A stretch of DNA of 64,000 nucleotides from Plecoglossus altivelis (lineage: Eukaryota > Chordata > Actinopteri > Osmeriformes > Plecoglossidae). The stretch's first letter is position 1, and every line of letters begins with the position of its first letter. Of this stretch, positions 44,337 to 56,900 are shown piece after piece. The stretch is from positions 8,987,732 to 9,051,731 of the forward strand of contig BROE01000003.1 in assembly GCA_036571765.1 (NCBI GenBank), given 5' to 3'. The notes beneath the pieces were generated by a model. That model was not told the DNA's origin. It was given only the letters and a program-made list of their open reading frames with translations, and made no database searches. The position numbers and the translations under genes are program-made.

Positions 44337-45620
44337 ATGAACGTAAAGAGGATAGAGCAACAGTTTCTTCTTCTATCGTTATCAATACTTCAACTGCTTT
44401 TAAAAGAGGGTAAGTCTGTCCAGTAGTATACAAGATTCAGTGCATGGAGGGTAAACAGCGCCTCAATAAAAAATAAACGCGTCATTCTAATCCACTGACT
44501 TGATGAATTTGACATTTATTGCTTTGACTAAGAAAGGATGGGTCTTGTTTGAAGACAAATCAACAATGTTTTGACTTTGACAGAGATTGCTTATTTATGT
44601 GATGTGAATAGTTTACCTTCCAATTTAACCATCTAGAGAAATTACCCGGTCCATAATCAGAAACGTAAAATATTTTGACCTCAGCTATAAAACTGTTAGG
44701 CCGAAATCGGCGATGTGTGATATCGGGGAAAGTATCTGTTTTGTTCAGGAGCTCACAGCCAGCTATCAGAGGCAGAAGGAAGACTGCAAAGGTGAGCATG
44801 AGAACCATCTCCATTATTCCTGATTTAATCCTAAATGTTCTGTATTATTCTGCTCGTTTCACATAATAGTCTTTCTTTTTACAATTAATGTCTGACCAGG
44901 AGTCATCATCCTGTGTAGCCTATACTTGTGCCCCTATGTGTGTGTGTGTGTGTATATGTGTGTGCACGCGCACATGTGCAAATGTGATAGTGTGCACGTA
45001 TGCTGGTAAATGGTGTAAAGTGCACTTAACGCTCCCCCTGAGTCGTGATCCCCCTTATGTGTGTGTTTGTGACTGCAGAAGGGCTAATGCACTTCGGAGG
45101 AAACGGGATCTCCTTGGGGAGGAGGTTGGTACACTATACCTAAGAGAACTAGTGGAGGTCAGGGCACCCTCACACACACAACACCAGAGGCAGCACAAAG
45201 CCCTCTTTGAAGAGTCTACACGCAGACAACCACGAACGCGCCCGACCAGGTCCACACACGCCACGCCGCTAAGATGGACAGTGACACTGCCGTTCCATCT
45301 CCATCATTTTCCCCATTGCTTCCCTACAGACGTTTAGGCCTCACCTGCCGGAAGCGACGTTCCCCCGCGGTGTCCTGCACAACTACACAGCCAGAGACGC
45401 CTCCTCAGGTACGCACACACACACACGCACACACGCACACACACACGCACACACACACGCGCGAATGCGCGCAATGTCCGCCGTGACAGCCTCCGCAGAT
45501 AAAGTCATCCGTGTGTGTTCGTCCCAGAATACTGTGGATGTCTCAACGGAGGCTGGTGTCAGGAGGATGGAGTGTGTGACTGTGCCCAGTTTCAGGCCCT
45601 GGGAGATCGTTGCCAGATCA
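44337..45620 (+). CDS. otog: otogelin N-terminus: signal peptide and EGF-like module
   Basis: ATG at 44337 opens MNVKRIEQQ followed by a hydrophobic core FLLLSLSILQLLL and a GTAAGT donor at 44410: a credible signal peptide. The EGF-like exon 45528-45620 reads YCGCLNGGWCQEDGVCDC followed by LGDRC. Between them the splicing is uncertain: candidate exons are 45079-45124 (EGLMHFGGNGISLGR) and 45330-45408 or its 3' part (RPHLPEATFPRGVLHNYTAR, ending in the right phase for the EGF exon). These joins need transcript data. Confidence 0.55.
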
Positions 45621-45625
45621 GTAAG

Positions 45626-45665
<40 letters not shown>

Positions 45666-45872
45666 CCTCATCATCTTCTTTCAAAGAGCAGACATGTCTC
45701 ATAGGGGTCTTATGTACTGTAGTTAAACCGTGTTGTCTGGGAATTACGTGTGTGGATGTCTGGAGGGAGTTGTGGGGTTGGGGCTGTTAGTAACTCTATG
45801 AGGTTGGTCAGACTATCACATCCGTCAGCAAATGTTAATAAACTACTCACACAGATTATATACACGCACTGT

Positions 45873-45956
<84 letters not shown>

Positions 45957-46966
45957 ATACACAGGCTCCCTTCAACCTATAAGTTAGATGTAGTGTCTGT
46001 GACTAAGCCAGTAAGATTAGAAGGGAGCTGGTTTCTCCTTTCTGTTGACTACAGAGTCCTTATACATTAGATGTCGACTTTCTGCTCCTGGACAGTTAGT
46101 CACTGTACAGGTTACACCCACGTCATCAGTTTATGGGCCACAAATCCTTCTATTTGTATTTGACAAGTTCTGTATGTGTTTAAACACCATACATGTAGTA
46201 TTCACGTAAGGATGAGACAGAGCTACTGGCATGGTTCTGTGTGTGTCGCCCTTCGCCCTTCGAGGCAACTGTTGTTGTGATTTTGGGCGTTACAAAAATA
46301 AATTGAATTGAATTGAATTGTGTGGGGGCAGGGAAGCAGGCAGGGAAGCTGGCTATTGGGCAGTGCTGTCCTGGCTTGGCATGCATGGGATGAGGGAGTT
46401 TCCTGAAACTGAGCTGCTTTTACAGTTGGCACCTGCCCACATGCCCACCCACAGGGGCATGGACGTAAGGTTTAGGGTGGGACAGGAGATGAGAGAGTGC
46501 GGTAGGATGTAGGAGGTGGTGGAAGAGTCCGTTAAGATAAATCACGTCGCTTTTTTGTCATTCGTGTGACTCGTTAGCCATTGTGACATCTCTATTTAGT
46601 TGTGATGGGTTGTGTCTCTGTCATGGCTGCCCAGTCCCTAACCAGGGTCAGGACAGGGATGGCATCTGCAGATCTTGGGGACAGCACCACTATGAGACGT
46701 TCGATGGCATCTACTTCTACTACCCTGGTAGATGCTCCTACATCCTGGCCCAGGACTGCCACTCTGCTACGCCTCAGTACACCGTCTGGGTGAGAAGACG
46801 TGAAGCTGCCTCACCACACGTGTGTCTGAGGCTGGTTGACTCAAGGTGTGCTGCACTCGGTGCTTCTCGACATGCTGCGGTTGTTAACCTTTTCTCTCTC
46901 CCTCTCTCTTTTTCTTTCTCTCTTGTTCTTTATCTGTCACTCTCTCCACCTCTCCCTCTCTCTTTC

Positions 46967-47023
<57 letters not shown>

Positions 47024-47039
47024 GTGTCTGTCTGTGTGT

Positions 47040-47081
<42 letters not shown>

Positions 47082-50000
47082 GCCTGCTTGTCTGTCTGTC
47101 TGCCTGCCTGCCTGCCCGTCTGTCTGCCTGTCTGTCTGTCTGTCTGTCTGTCTATCTGTCCTCTCTCTCAGGTCCATAACAGTAGGTCTTGTCGGGGAAG
47201 TGTGTATTCATGTCCTCGGGCTCTCAGTCTGTTCTTCCCCAACGAGGAGGAGATCCACATCTCAGGGTACCAGGTCCACCAAGGAGGCCGCAGGTGTGTG
47301 TGAGGGAGGCTGTTGGCGTTCTAGCCTTCCCCCCTCATATTTTCATGTCGTTCCAATAAGAGTGTGTGTATGTGATGTGTGTGTGTGTGTGTGTGTAGAC
47401 TGAGTCTGCCCCAGACTGTGGGTGGTGTGTTCATTGAGCGCCTGGCTGACTACCTCCTGGTGAAGAGCATGTTTGGCTTTTCGCTGGCGTGGGACGGGAG
47501 CTCCGGAGTGTACGTGAAGATGGGCGAGGAGCACCAGGGCGCCCCCTGTGGCCTGTGCGGGAACTTCAACCACCTGGCCAGCGATGACCTCACCACTCCC
47601 CGTGGTAGGACCAGCTTGACCGGCCGCTCCCCCTCTCATCCATTCTCTCCTCACCTCATCACTCACAATTATTATTATTATTATACACTCAACACCACCT
47701 CAAGACAATTATGGCGGCGATGGGACTGGGAGGATCCTGGGAGGGACAAGCAGGGGTGACAACTCAAGCTGATTGGCTGTCTTTGTCGAACTGTAAGGAG
47801 CAGGAATTCTCCCCCAGGTCCTGTAACCTGACCCAGGGCTGTAGGTCTGTGAAGAGGAGAGAAGGCCTGTAGAGGAGCGGAGGGGAGAGGAGAGGAGCGA
47901 AGGGGAGAGGACGGAAAGGGAGGGGAGAGGAGAGGAGAGGAGAAGAGAAGAGGATGATATAAGAGTCTTGTGTGTGAGGGATGAGCGAGTAAACGTGGTT
48001 TCCTGTAAGACTGTCTATCTCTAGCGATATACACACCGTAACACACACTCTAGCACACATAGAACTGCAATCATAGACCATTGTTACAGCTCACTAACTC
48101 AGCTCTGATATTCATGTTGTGTTTCTTGTTGTAGCTTGCATTGCACAGACAGACACAGGTGTGTCTGTGTGTGACCAGACAGAATCAGAAGCATAGCAAA
48201 CTAAGACACCGTCTCCACAATTTGAAAAGCAATTTCTATGGAGTTTTTGGAGGTTTTGAATTAGGATTAGAATTAAAATTATAGGTTGTGTTTAGGGATT
48301 GGGGTTAGAAGTTAGGGATGGTTTGGGGGTGAAGGGTAGAATCTAAGATTGGGTTTTAGGGTTCAGGTTAGGTTTTTGAGTGATCGTGAAGGTCAAAGTT
48401 AGGTTTAGGGTGAAGGGTTAGGGAAAAGAAGATTTTGAAGGCGATTTAATTTTGAATCCCCTCAAGGAAAGCTTATGTACCCAATATAATGAATGTGTGT
48501 GTCTGTGTGTGTGTCTGTGTGTGTGTGTACAGGTGTGCAGACAGAGGAGCCGGTTGTGTTTGGTAACAGCTGGTCCCTGGACCTCCCCCATGAGAGAGCC
48601 TGTCCCTCAGTAGACCTGGACTTCAGCGGCCCCTGCCAGTCAGAATCCGACATGGACGTAAGAGCCACAGTCCACCCCTCTGCTGCAGACCACTGCTTTA
48701 GCTCTGGTGTGGGTTCACCCCCTTGATGGGGTTGTGCACTTATGTGCATGTGTGTGTGTATATGTGCATATATGTCTGTGTGTATCTGTGCTTATATGTG
48801 TGTTTGTGCATATATACACGTGTGTGTGTGTGTTTTGCAGGACGCCATTGAGAAGTGCAGCGCTCTGCTCTTCTTCCCCTTCCTGTCGTGCCACGAGAAC
48901 ATTGACCCCAACCCCTTCGTGGCCAGCTGTGTGTCTGACCTGTGTGTGTAAGTCAACACACTCCAGAGTGACTCTGCCTTTCATAACCACTCTCCTCTAC
49001 TCTCTCTGTGGACTTAGCAACGACTTGTGTGTGTGTGGGGTGTCTGTGTTTTCTGATGTGTTTGTGGGTGCATGTTTTCGGATGTGTGTGTGTGTGCGTC
49101 CAGCTCAGATGATGAGGAAACGTTTTGTCGTGTTTTGGTTGAGTACACGCGTGCCTGCTCTCATGTGGGATACCCTGTCAGAGAATGGAGAGACAGTTTC
49201 CTCTCCTGCAGTGAGTACCCACACACGACATGCACACCTCTCTGCGGCTCACGCTGACTGCTTAGTCATGATGTGTGTGTGTGTGTGTGTGCAGATGATG
49301 GCTGCGAGGAGAGTTTTGTCCATAGAGACTGTATCAGTTGCTGCCCTCCCACCTGCACCTTTGAGAAGGAGTGTCTGGGAACCAATCTGCATTGCCTGGA
49401 TGGCTGTTACTGCCCTGATGGTACACACACACACACACACACACAAGTAAACACGTTTTAGCCTTTCATGTCTTTGTTGTGTTTCCATGGCTCTGTCAAT
49501 CCGGCTTAGTTCCAGGTCTCTGTGGTTGGTTCTCTGTCCAGGTCTGATTCTCCAGAACGGGACGTGCATCGCTGTGTCTCAGTGCCCCTGTGTGTACCAT
49601 GGCACCTCGTACACACAAGGACACGTACTGGAGCAGGGCTGTAGTGTGTGGTGAGTTTGTGTATGTGTGTGTGTGTGAGTGTACAGTATCTCCCTCTCGA
49701 CGCTGGTCTTTGTGCTGACAGAAAGCTGTGTTCTTTCTGCAGTGTGTGTATGGGGGGAGTGTGGAACTGCACTGGGAACAACTGCACAGGTGAGCTGCCC
49801 TGAGCTGCCAGAAATGGGACAGTATCTCTGCTGAATCTGTAGCCATCTCAGCCAGGCTCTATATTAGGGTGGAAAGCTGGTAAACCTGGGTGGCACTGAG
49901 TCAGCTCTTTTCTTTTCACCTCCCTCACTCTCTCTCTCTCTTTCACGCTCTTTCTCTCTTGCTCTCTCTTTCTCTCGCTCTCTCACCGTCCCTCTCTCTT

Positions 50001-53000
50001 TGACTCACTTTCACTGTCCTCACCCCCTTTGTCTATATATCTCCCTCACTCTTCTCTTTCTCTTTCTCTCTGGGACTCTCCCTCTGTCTTCCGTCTCTCT
50101 CGCACACTCTGTCTCCCTCTTTCCAAACCACTCTCTTCCTCTCTCCTCTCCACCCCTCCGCTCTCACCCCTTCCCCTCTCTCTCTCTAGGAGAGTGTTCT
50201 GTGGTGGGGCACGTTTTCGTGACGTCATTTGACGGCAGGATGTTCCTGCAGCCAGGGGCGTGTCAGTACGTCCTGGCCAAAAGCCGTGGCAGCAGCAGAT
50301 TCACCGTCACACTGCAGTACACCACCTGTGCAGAGGTACAGACGAACGCACGCACGCACACACACACACACACACACACCACCTGCCTAGAGGTAACCCT
50401 TCCTCCTGTGTGTGACCTTCAGTGCAGAGATGCTCCCCCATTTCTCTCTCTCTCACACACACACACCCTGCTTGGAGGTGACCTTGTCATATGTGGGTGA
50501 GCAGCAGCAGGTGTGTATCCAGTCGGTGACGGTGGTGTTGGACGAGGACGTGAGTCGCCAGGTGACCCTGACTCGGGATGGGGAGGTCCTTATAGGGGTC
50601 AACTCTGCCCCTGTGCTGCCCTACACTGACGGTAGGAGGCACACAGCATCAAGCTGCACTGATCTGTACTGGATTCACATAGGCAACAGGAAAAGTTAAA
50701 GAAAAAGTCAACAATGGTAAATGGTGTGTAAATGTGTGTGTTTCTGTCTCTGTTTGTGTGCTTTTGTGTGTGTGTGTGTGTTTGTGTATGCGTGTGCAGA
50801 TGCTGTCACGGTGCATCGCCTGACGTCCGTGTTCGTGCAGCTGCAGGCGTCTCTCGGGCTGCGCCTGCAGTTCGGCGGTCAAGGGGGGCGGGTCTACCTG
50901 CAGCTGGACAGCCAATGGAGGGGCTCCACGCTTGGCTTGTGCGGGACTTTCAACGGCAACCTGCGCGATGACTTCCTGTGAGGACACCTGCCGCTTCCTT
51001 GCCAGTGTTACCGCGTCAGGGAGCATTGATGTCGAGCTGCGTTAAAGAGCGTTAATGTTGAGCCAGGCTGATGATAATGATGGCATTCGTTGCCCAGGTC
51101 TCCTGCTGGGATGATAGAAGGGACCCCCCAGCTCCATGCTAACGCCTGGAGGGTCTCCTCAGCCTGCTCTGCTCCTGTCAACCTGCCCATCATCGACCCC
51201 TGTGAGATGAACCAGCACAACGGTAACGCATACCTGGCAACCCCCTCGCCCTTTAACTACCCTACCCGCTGACACGTATGTCAAGTAGCGTGCATTTATA
51301 CGGGTGTGTTCCGCCCAAACACCTCACCCTTAACCTTTCTGTAACTACTATATAACCATTGAAAACAGTGTGTGTGCTTGCGTGTGTGTGTACCAGTGTT
51401 CTACGCCTCGCTGTGCGAGGTGCTTCTGGGCAGTGTGTTTGCTCCGTGTCACGGCTACATCAGCCCCTCAGTGTACCAGCAGCAGTGTCGCTACCAGGCC
51501 TGCAGCTGCGGTAACGCCTGCCTGTGCACCGCCCTCGCCCACTACGCCTACCTCTGCTCCAAGCACGGCGTCTCCGTCAACTTCAGAGCACACGTGTCCG
51601 AGTGCGGTAGGTCGCTGAGCAAAAGGGGGTCGGGGGGGGGGTGTAGGGGGCCAGAAGAAGCGGCCTCTGACGTAAACGTAGCTCATAGTGTCTGGTGTGT
51701 GTTACTGTGATTCATGTGTGTGTGTCTTGGGGAGGGCAGAAGGTGTGTACTGTACTGTACTTCAAAATGTGGGATTTTTGTATGCGTGGATGTGTGTTGT
51801 GTGTACACGTGTTTACGTGTGTGTGTTTGTGTGTGAATGTATGTTTTATGTATTTTGTGTGCGTGTAGGCGTGGTCTGTCTGGGAGGGATGCTGTACCAC
51901 TCCTGTACGTCTTCCTGCGGCCGCTCCTGCCGTTCCCTCTCCAATGGCGAAACGTGTAACCGCGACGACTGCGCGGAGGGGTGTGGCTGCACCGACAGCA
52001 CGTACTACGATGACGCACGCCAGCGCTGCGTGCAGCAGTGAGCTTTTTCCCTCAACACACGCACATCACACATCATACACCCACATCATCAGGCCTCGTA
52101 CGTCATTCGTGCAATCTCTGCAAGGTGTGCGTCCAGAGAGGTGGATTTGAGTGGTTGACTTGCTGTTAGAGACAGACTGAAAGGTGGAGCTGACGGTGAC
52201 CGGTCACATGTCCTGTGCTGCCCCCCCCCCCCCGTCCCAGGTCCCAGTGCCACTGCTACGCCATGGGAGGGGTGTTCCAGCCTGGGGAGGTGTCCTTCAG
52301 CTCCTCTGGCCCCTGGTGAGTGAGCATCTGCGCTCAGGGAAGGAGGAGGTGGGGGGGGGCGGAGGGCGGCAGGGGCGCACGGGGGGAGGGCGGGGGGCAG
52401 AGAATCATGTACGACATCATTTTGGAGGATGAACAGATGCGCCAAAGCCTCATTTTGGAACAGCGTCGCACTCCTTTCCCACTGTTCCTCCCTTTCCGTC
52501 TCTCCCCTTCTCTCCCTTCTTCAACAGCCTGTGCAGGAACGGCAAGATGGAGTGCGTGCCAGAGGACCGAGGTAAACCATACCTTCCGCCCTGCCTCCTC
52601 GCCTTCCCTGTTGCCCCGCCGCAACAAAGGGTCGTTTCAAGCTCTGTTCTTACTGATATTCATAGCTCTGTGTCGAGAGTCAGAGCTCATTTCCCACGCC
52701 TGTTAGATTCTAGCATTGTTCACCAGACTCACTTCTCAAAGGCTTTTCCAGACCACACTGTGTTTTTGTGTGTGTGTGTGTGTGTGTGTGCACGTCTGCG
52801 TTTACATTTGTGCTTGTGTGTGTGTCTGTGTCCCAGAGGAGCCACAGCGAGGGGAGTGTCCTGAGGGGAAGGTGTACCACAGCTGCACTGACCAGCGAGG
52901 AGGCGTGGCCTGTGAGGTCACCTGTCGTAACCTGATGTTGAATCTAACCTGTCCTCCGAACACGCCGTGCATCTCTGGCTGCGTCTGCCCCCCAGGGTGA

Positions 53001-53177
53001 GACCCCTCTAGACGAGCTGGTGACCACCCTGCTGGTCTGTCATCACACACACACTTACACACACCTTGTTAAACAGGGTTTGATCATTTGATCCCGGCTC
53101 TCTGTCACCCCCTGTCTATCACACGAATGGAGCAAGTTTTTGAAATTGTTCTTCAGTTCTGACGATTTGTTACTGTG

Positions 53178-53208
<31 letters not shown>

Positions 53209-53909
53209 AGGCTGGTTCTGCACCATGGGGAGTGCTATTACCCAGATAACTGTCCGTGTGCCTGGCTGGGTCTGGAGTATCTGCCAGGGGAGACAGTGGA
53301 CACCCCCTGCTACAGATGGTACCCACCTGCCCCCCCCCAACCCAACCATTTACCTCTTCCCTACATACGTTTGTGCAGTTTCCTGGTCTCTCTAACCCCC
53401 CTCGTCTCTGTGTCACTTCAGTGTGTATCACAGGGTCCTCCCGTCCCTCTCACCCCCCTCCTCTCTGTGTCTCCTCAGTGTGTATCACAGGGTCCTCTCG
53501 TCCCTCTCACCCCCCTCGTCTCTGTGTCTTTTCAGTGTGTGTCACAGGGTCCTCTCGTCCCTCTCACCCCCCCTCCTCTCTGTGTCTTCTCAGTGTGTAT
53601 CACAGGGTCCTCTCGTCCCTCTCACCCCCCTCCCCCCTGTGTCTTCTCAGTGTGTGTCACAGGGTCCTCTCATCCCTCTCACCCCCCCTCCTCTCTGTGT
53701 CTTCTCAGTGTGTGTCACAAGGTCCTCTCATCCCTCTCACCCCCCCTCCTCTCTGTGTCTTCTCAGTGTGTGTCACAGAGGCTACTTCAACTGCAGCTAC
53801 TCCCCCTGCCCGGCAGTGTGTACTGTCTACAGCGACAGACACTACCACACCTTCGATGGTCTGGAATATGACTACCACTCCGACTGCCAGGTCTACCTGC
53901 TGAAGGTCA

Positions 53910-53977
<68 letters not shown>

Positions 53978-56900
53978 TGTACGGGGCGTGTGTTCGGATG
54001 TGTGGATGCGTGTGTGTTCGTGTGTATGGACGTGTGTGTCTGTTGCGTACGTGAGGAAGGTTGTTTGTTGATGTGTGTGTGTTGCGTGCGCAAGGAGTGT
54101 ATTTGGGGTTGAGGAAGGCCGAGGGGAAGAGCCTATCTACTGCTTCCTGACTGCACCTGATTGGGATCTGGGAAAGCGGATCCGGACTCTCTTTTTATCT
54201 CGGGCAGGGGGGGGGGGGGGGGCAAGTGGTTTTTAATTAGAGCAGTGTGAGGTGTGTGTATGTCTGCGCGTGCGTGTGTGTGCCACCGCTGGTTTGAGGG
54301 AACGCCAGCGGATGCGGTGCGAGGCCGGAGAGACACAAAGAGAGCACTGTTGGAGCCCAAACCCCAGGGCTCCTCAGCGCTCAGGGTTCTTAGAATAAGA
54401 ATTAGCTGACATTCCACTGCGTGGCCCGCCTGCCTGCCCGCCGGCGGCCATCTTGTTCCCCCTGGAGGAACGAAGCAGCAGAAGGAAAGGGAGAGCGAGA
54501 AGGGTGGGCTCTGCGCTGACGTCAGCTCTTTTGTGTGGTTCCTCCCTGCGCCTCCAGAGCGCTGGGGAGGCGGATGTGTCCATCGTAGCCCAGAACAAAG
54601 ACTGCTACGAGAGCGGCATCGTGTGCATGAAGATGCTCGTCATCCACGTGGGCCTCACCAAGATCTACTTCAGCGACAACTCTGGCAACCCTGTACGCCA
54701 CACACACACACACACACACATCACACACACACATCAAAACACACACAGACATCTCCCCGCTTGTGTTAACTCTCAAAGGGACTCGTGAGGTCATTGGGAT
54801 GCCTGTTGGGTGCCCCTGACCCCGTGGTGACCTGGTGTCTCTGTGCTCGTTTCCAGAGCCCTGCCACTGTGGTTGGGAGAGGGTCTGAGTTTGAGCTGTG
54901 GAAGGCAGGCTACTACACTGTGGTCCACTTTGCCAAGCAGGACCTGACCGTGCTCTGGGACCGTAAAACCACCGTGCACATCAGAGCCGGGCCGCAATGG
55001 AAGGTCAGGACTTTCTCTGAAAGTGTTTGAGTTCAAAAGAAACGTTTTGGTTTTAACAGGATGCCGCTTCAGGTCGACCATGTCTGCTTGTGTGTCTTTG
55101 TGTGTGTGTGTGTGTGTGTATGTGTGTGTTTGCGTGTGTGTGCGTGAGCCCAGGGTCTCCTCAACGGGCTGTGTGGGAACTTTGACAGCGTGACAGTGAA
55201 CGACATGACCACCTCTGGCCACATGGAGGTGAACAATGCGCAGAGCTTCGGAGACAGCTGGGCCCTGGGACAGGTAGGCCCAGCAGGTACAGTGGCAGCA
55301 CTGACACCTGGATGCATCTCTTTAACCCCCCCCCCCCCACCCCCCCCCCCCACACCCCCAGACTTACCTCACTCTGCCCAGCCCCTCATCTGCCTGGCCT
55401 TCCCTCAGGTTTGCTGTGATATTTAAGAGAAATCAGACACTCTATCCCCCTGTGTGTGTGTGTGTGTGTGTGTGCGCGTCAGTGTGAGAGCGACTATGTG
55501 GTGAAGCGACCGTGCGAAGGGGACCTCGGCAGGCAGCCGTACGCCAAGCGAGAGTGCGCTCTCCTCTACAGCGACGTCTTTGCCCCTTGTCACAACGTGG
55601 TGAGCGCACACTCGCACACACTCCTACTGCACGGCGTCCGCAAGCGAACGCGTTCGCAAGCGAACGCACCCACAGGCGCCCGTGTTGCAAAGTCCCACGC
55701 GCGCGCAGCAACGAACACACACTCCGGTGTGGCTGGAGTGTTTAGCAGCTGTGTAAAGGTTATCTTTCTCACAGTGGGGGAAGCTGGGTTGGCGGGGGGC
55801 TATGGGAACGATTCTTATCTGATCCCAGTGTGTGAGCTCTATTCCTCAGAGATAAACACCAAATACCACAGACATCTAATACTTCACACACAGACACACA
55901 CGCAGAAACACACACACAGACACGCACTCACAAACGCATTTCAAACTCGCACACAATCACGCCACACGCAATTACACACTCAAGCGCACGCGCATTTGAA
56001 AATCCGCAGTTGGCATGCCTCATATTGTTTCGTTGGGATTTTAAACGGCTTGATTGTGATGTTCTCTGGGTGTCCAGTAGATGGCGGTGTAGGTTTACCT
56101 TACCTGAATCCGATGAGGCAAGTGCGGTCAATAATGACTGGACCATCTTAACGGAGCCATGCTCTCCCAGTCACCCTGCTCGGGTCAGCCATTTAGGGCA
56201 GGTACAAGTTATGTGGGAGGGTTTAAACAGAGACAGCTTTCATATCTCCAGCTCCGAAGGTGAAGACCGGGTCAAATCATCTGCTCTGCTCTGGATTCAT
56301 GGATTCTTTTCATAGCTGAAATAACTGAGTGTGGAATTAGAGTCAGTGCCAATAATAACAATAGTTCATCAGGATGTGCTGTCTGAGAACAAATAAAACA
56401 GACCTTGAACCAACGCGCGCGCACACATTTCTTCTTATCCTTTTGAATGAGGAGCTTGTTATTGATGTGACGTGTGTGCGCGCGTGCTCATCCGACCCCC
56501 TCGTGAGTGACCATATCTCATTGTGCTGTTGTCTCGGCGCTCATCCTCAATCTGCATTATTGATCAGCACTACCTCCCAATGACCTCCCCCTGTCCTCCA
56601 CCCGCCTACTGAACAATGAGCTGCCATTCCCACAGAGTGTGTGTGTTTGGATGTGTGTGTGTGCGCGTGTGTGTCCCCACCCAGGTGGATGTGGCCTGGT
56701 TCTATAGGAACTGTCTGACAGACACCTGCAACTGTAACCGTGGGGGCGACTGTGAGTGTCTGTGCACCTCTATCGCTGCTTACGCACACAAATGCTGCCA
56801 GCAGGGGGTCACTGTCCTCTGGAGGTCTCCTTCAGTCTGCCGTGAGTACACACACACACACACACACATCTCTCACACACACACTCACATCTCTCACACA

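Noticed and set aside
43971..44360. 129-codon minus frame with EVEEADVFIFDRSS
   Set aside because: No start context, no family match, and it cannot be joined in phase to the signal-peptide-like frame at 44814; it overlaps the better supported otogelin signal exon.
46883..47179. Asp/Arg/Gln/Thr-rich frame on the minus strand
   Set aside because: Translation of the (CTGT)n microsatellite complement.
48260..48425. Interstitial telomere-like TTAGGG stretch
   Set aside because: Only scattered TTAGGG/TTAGGTT variants, not a continuous hexamer array.
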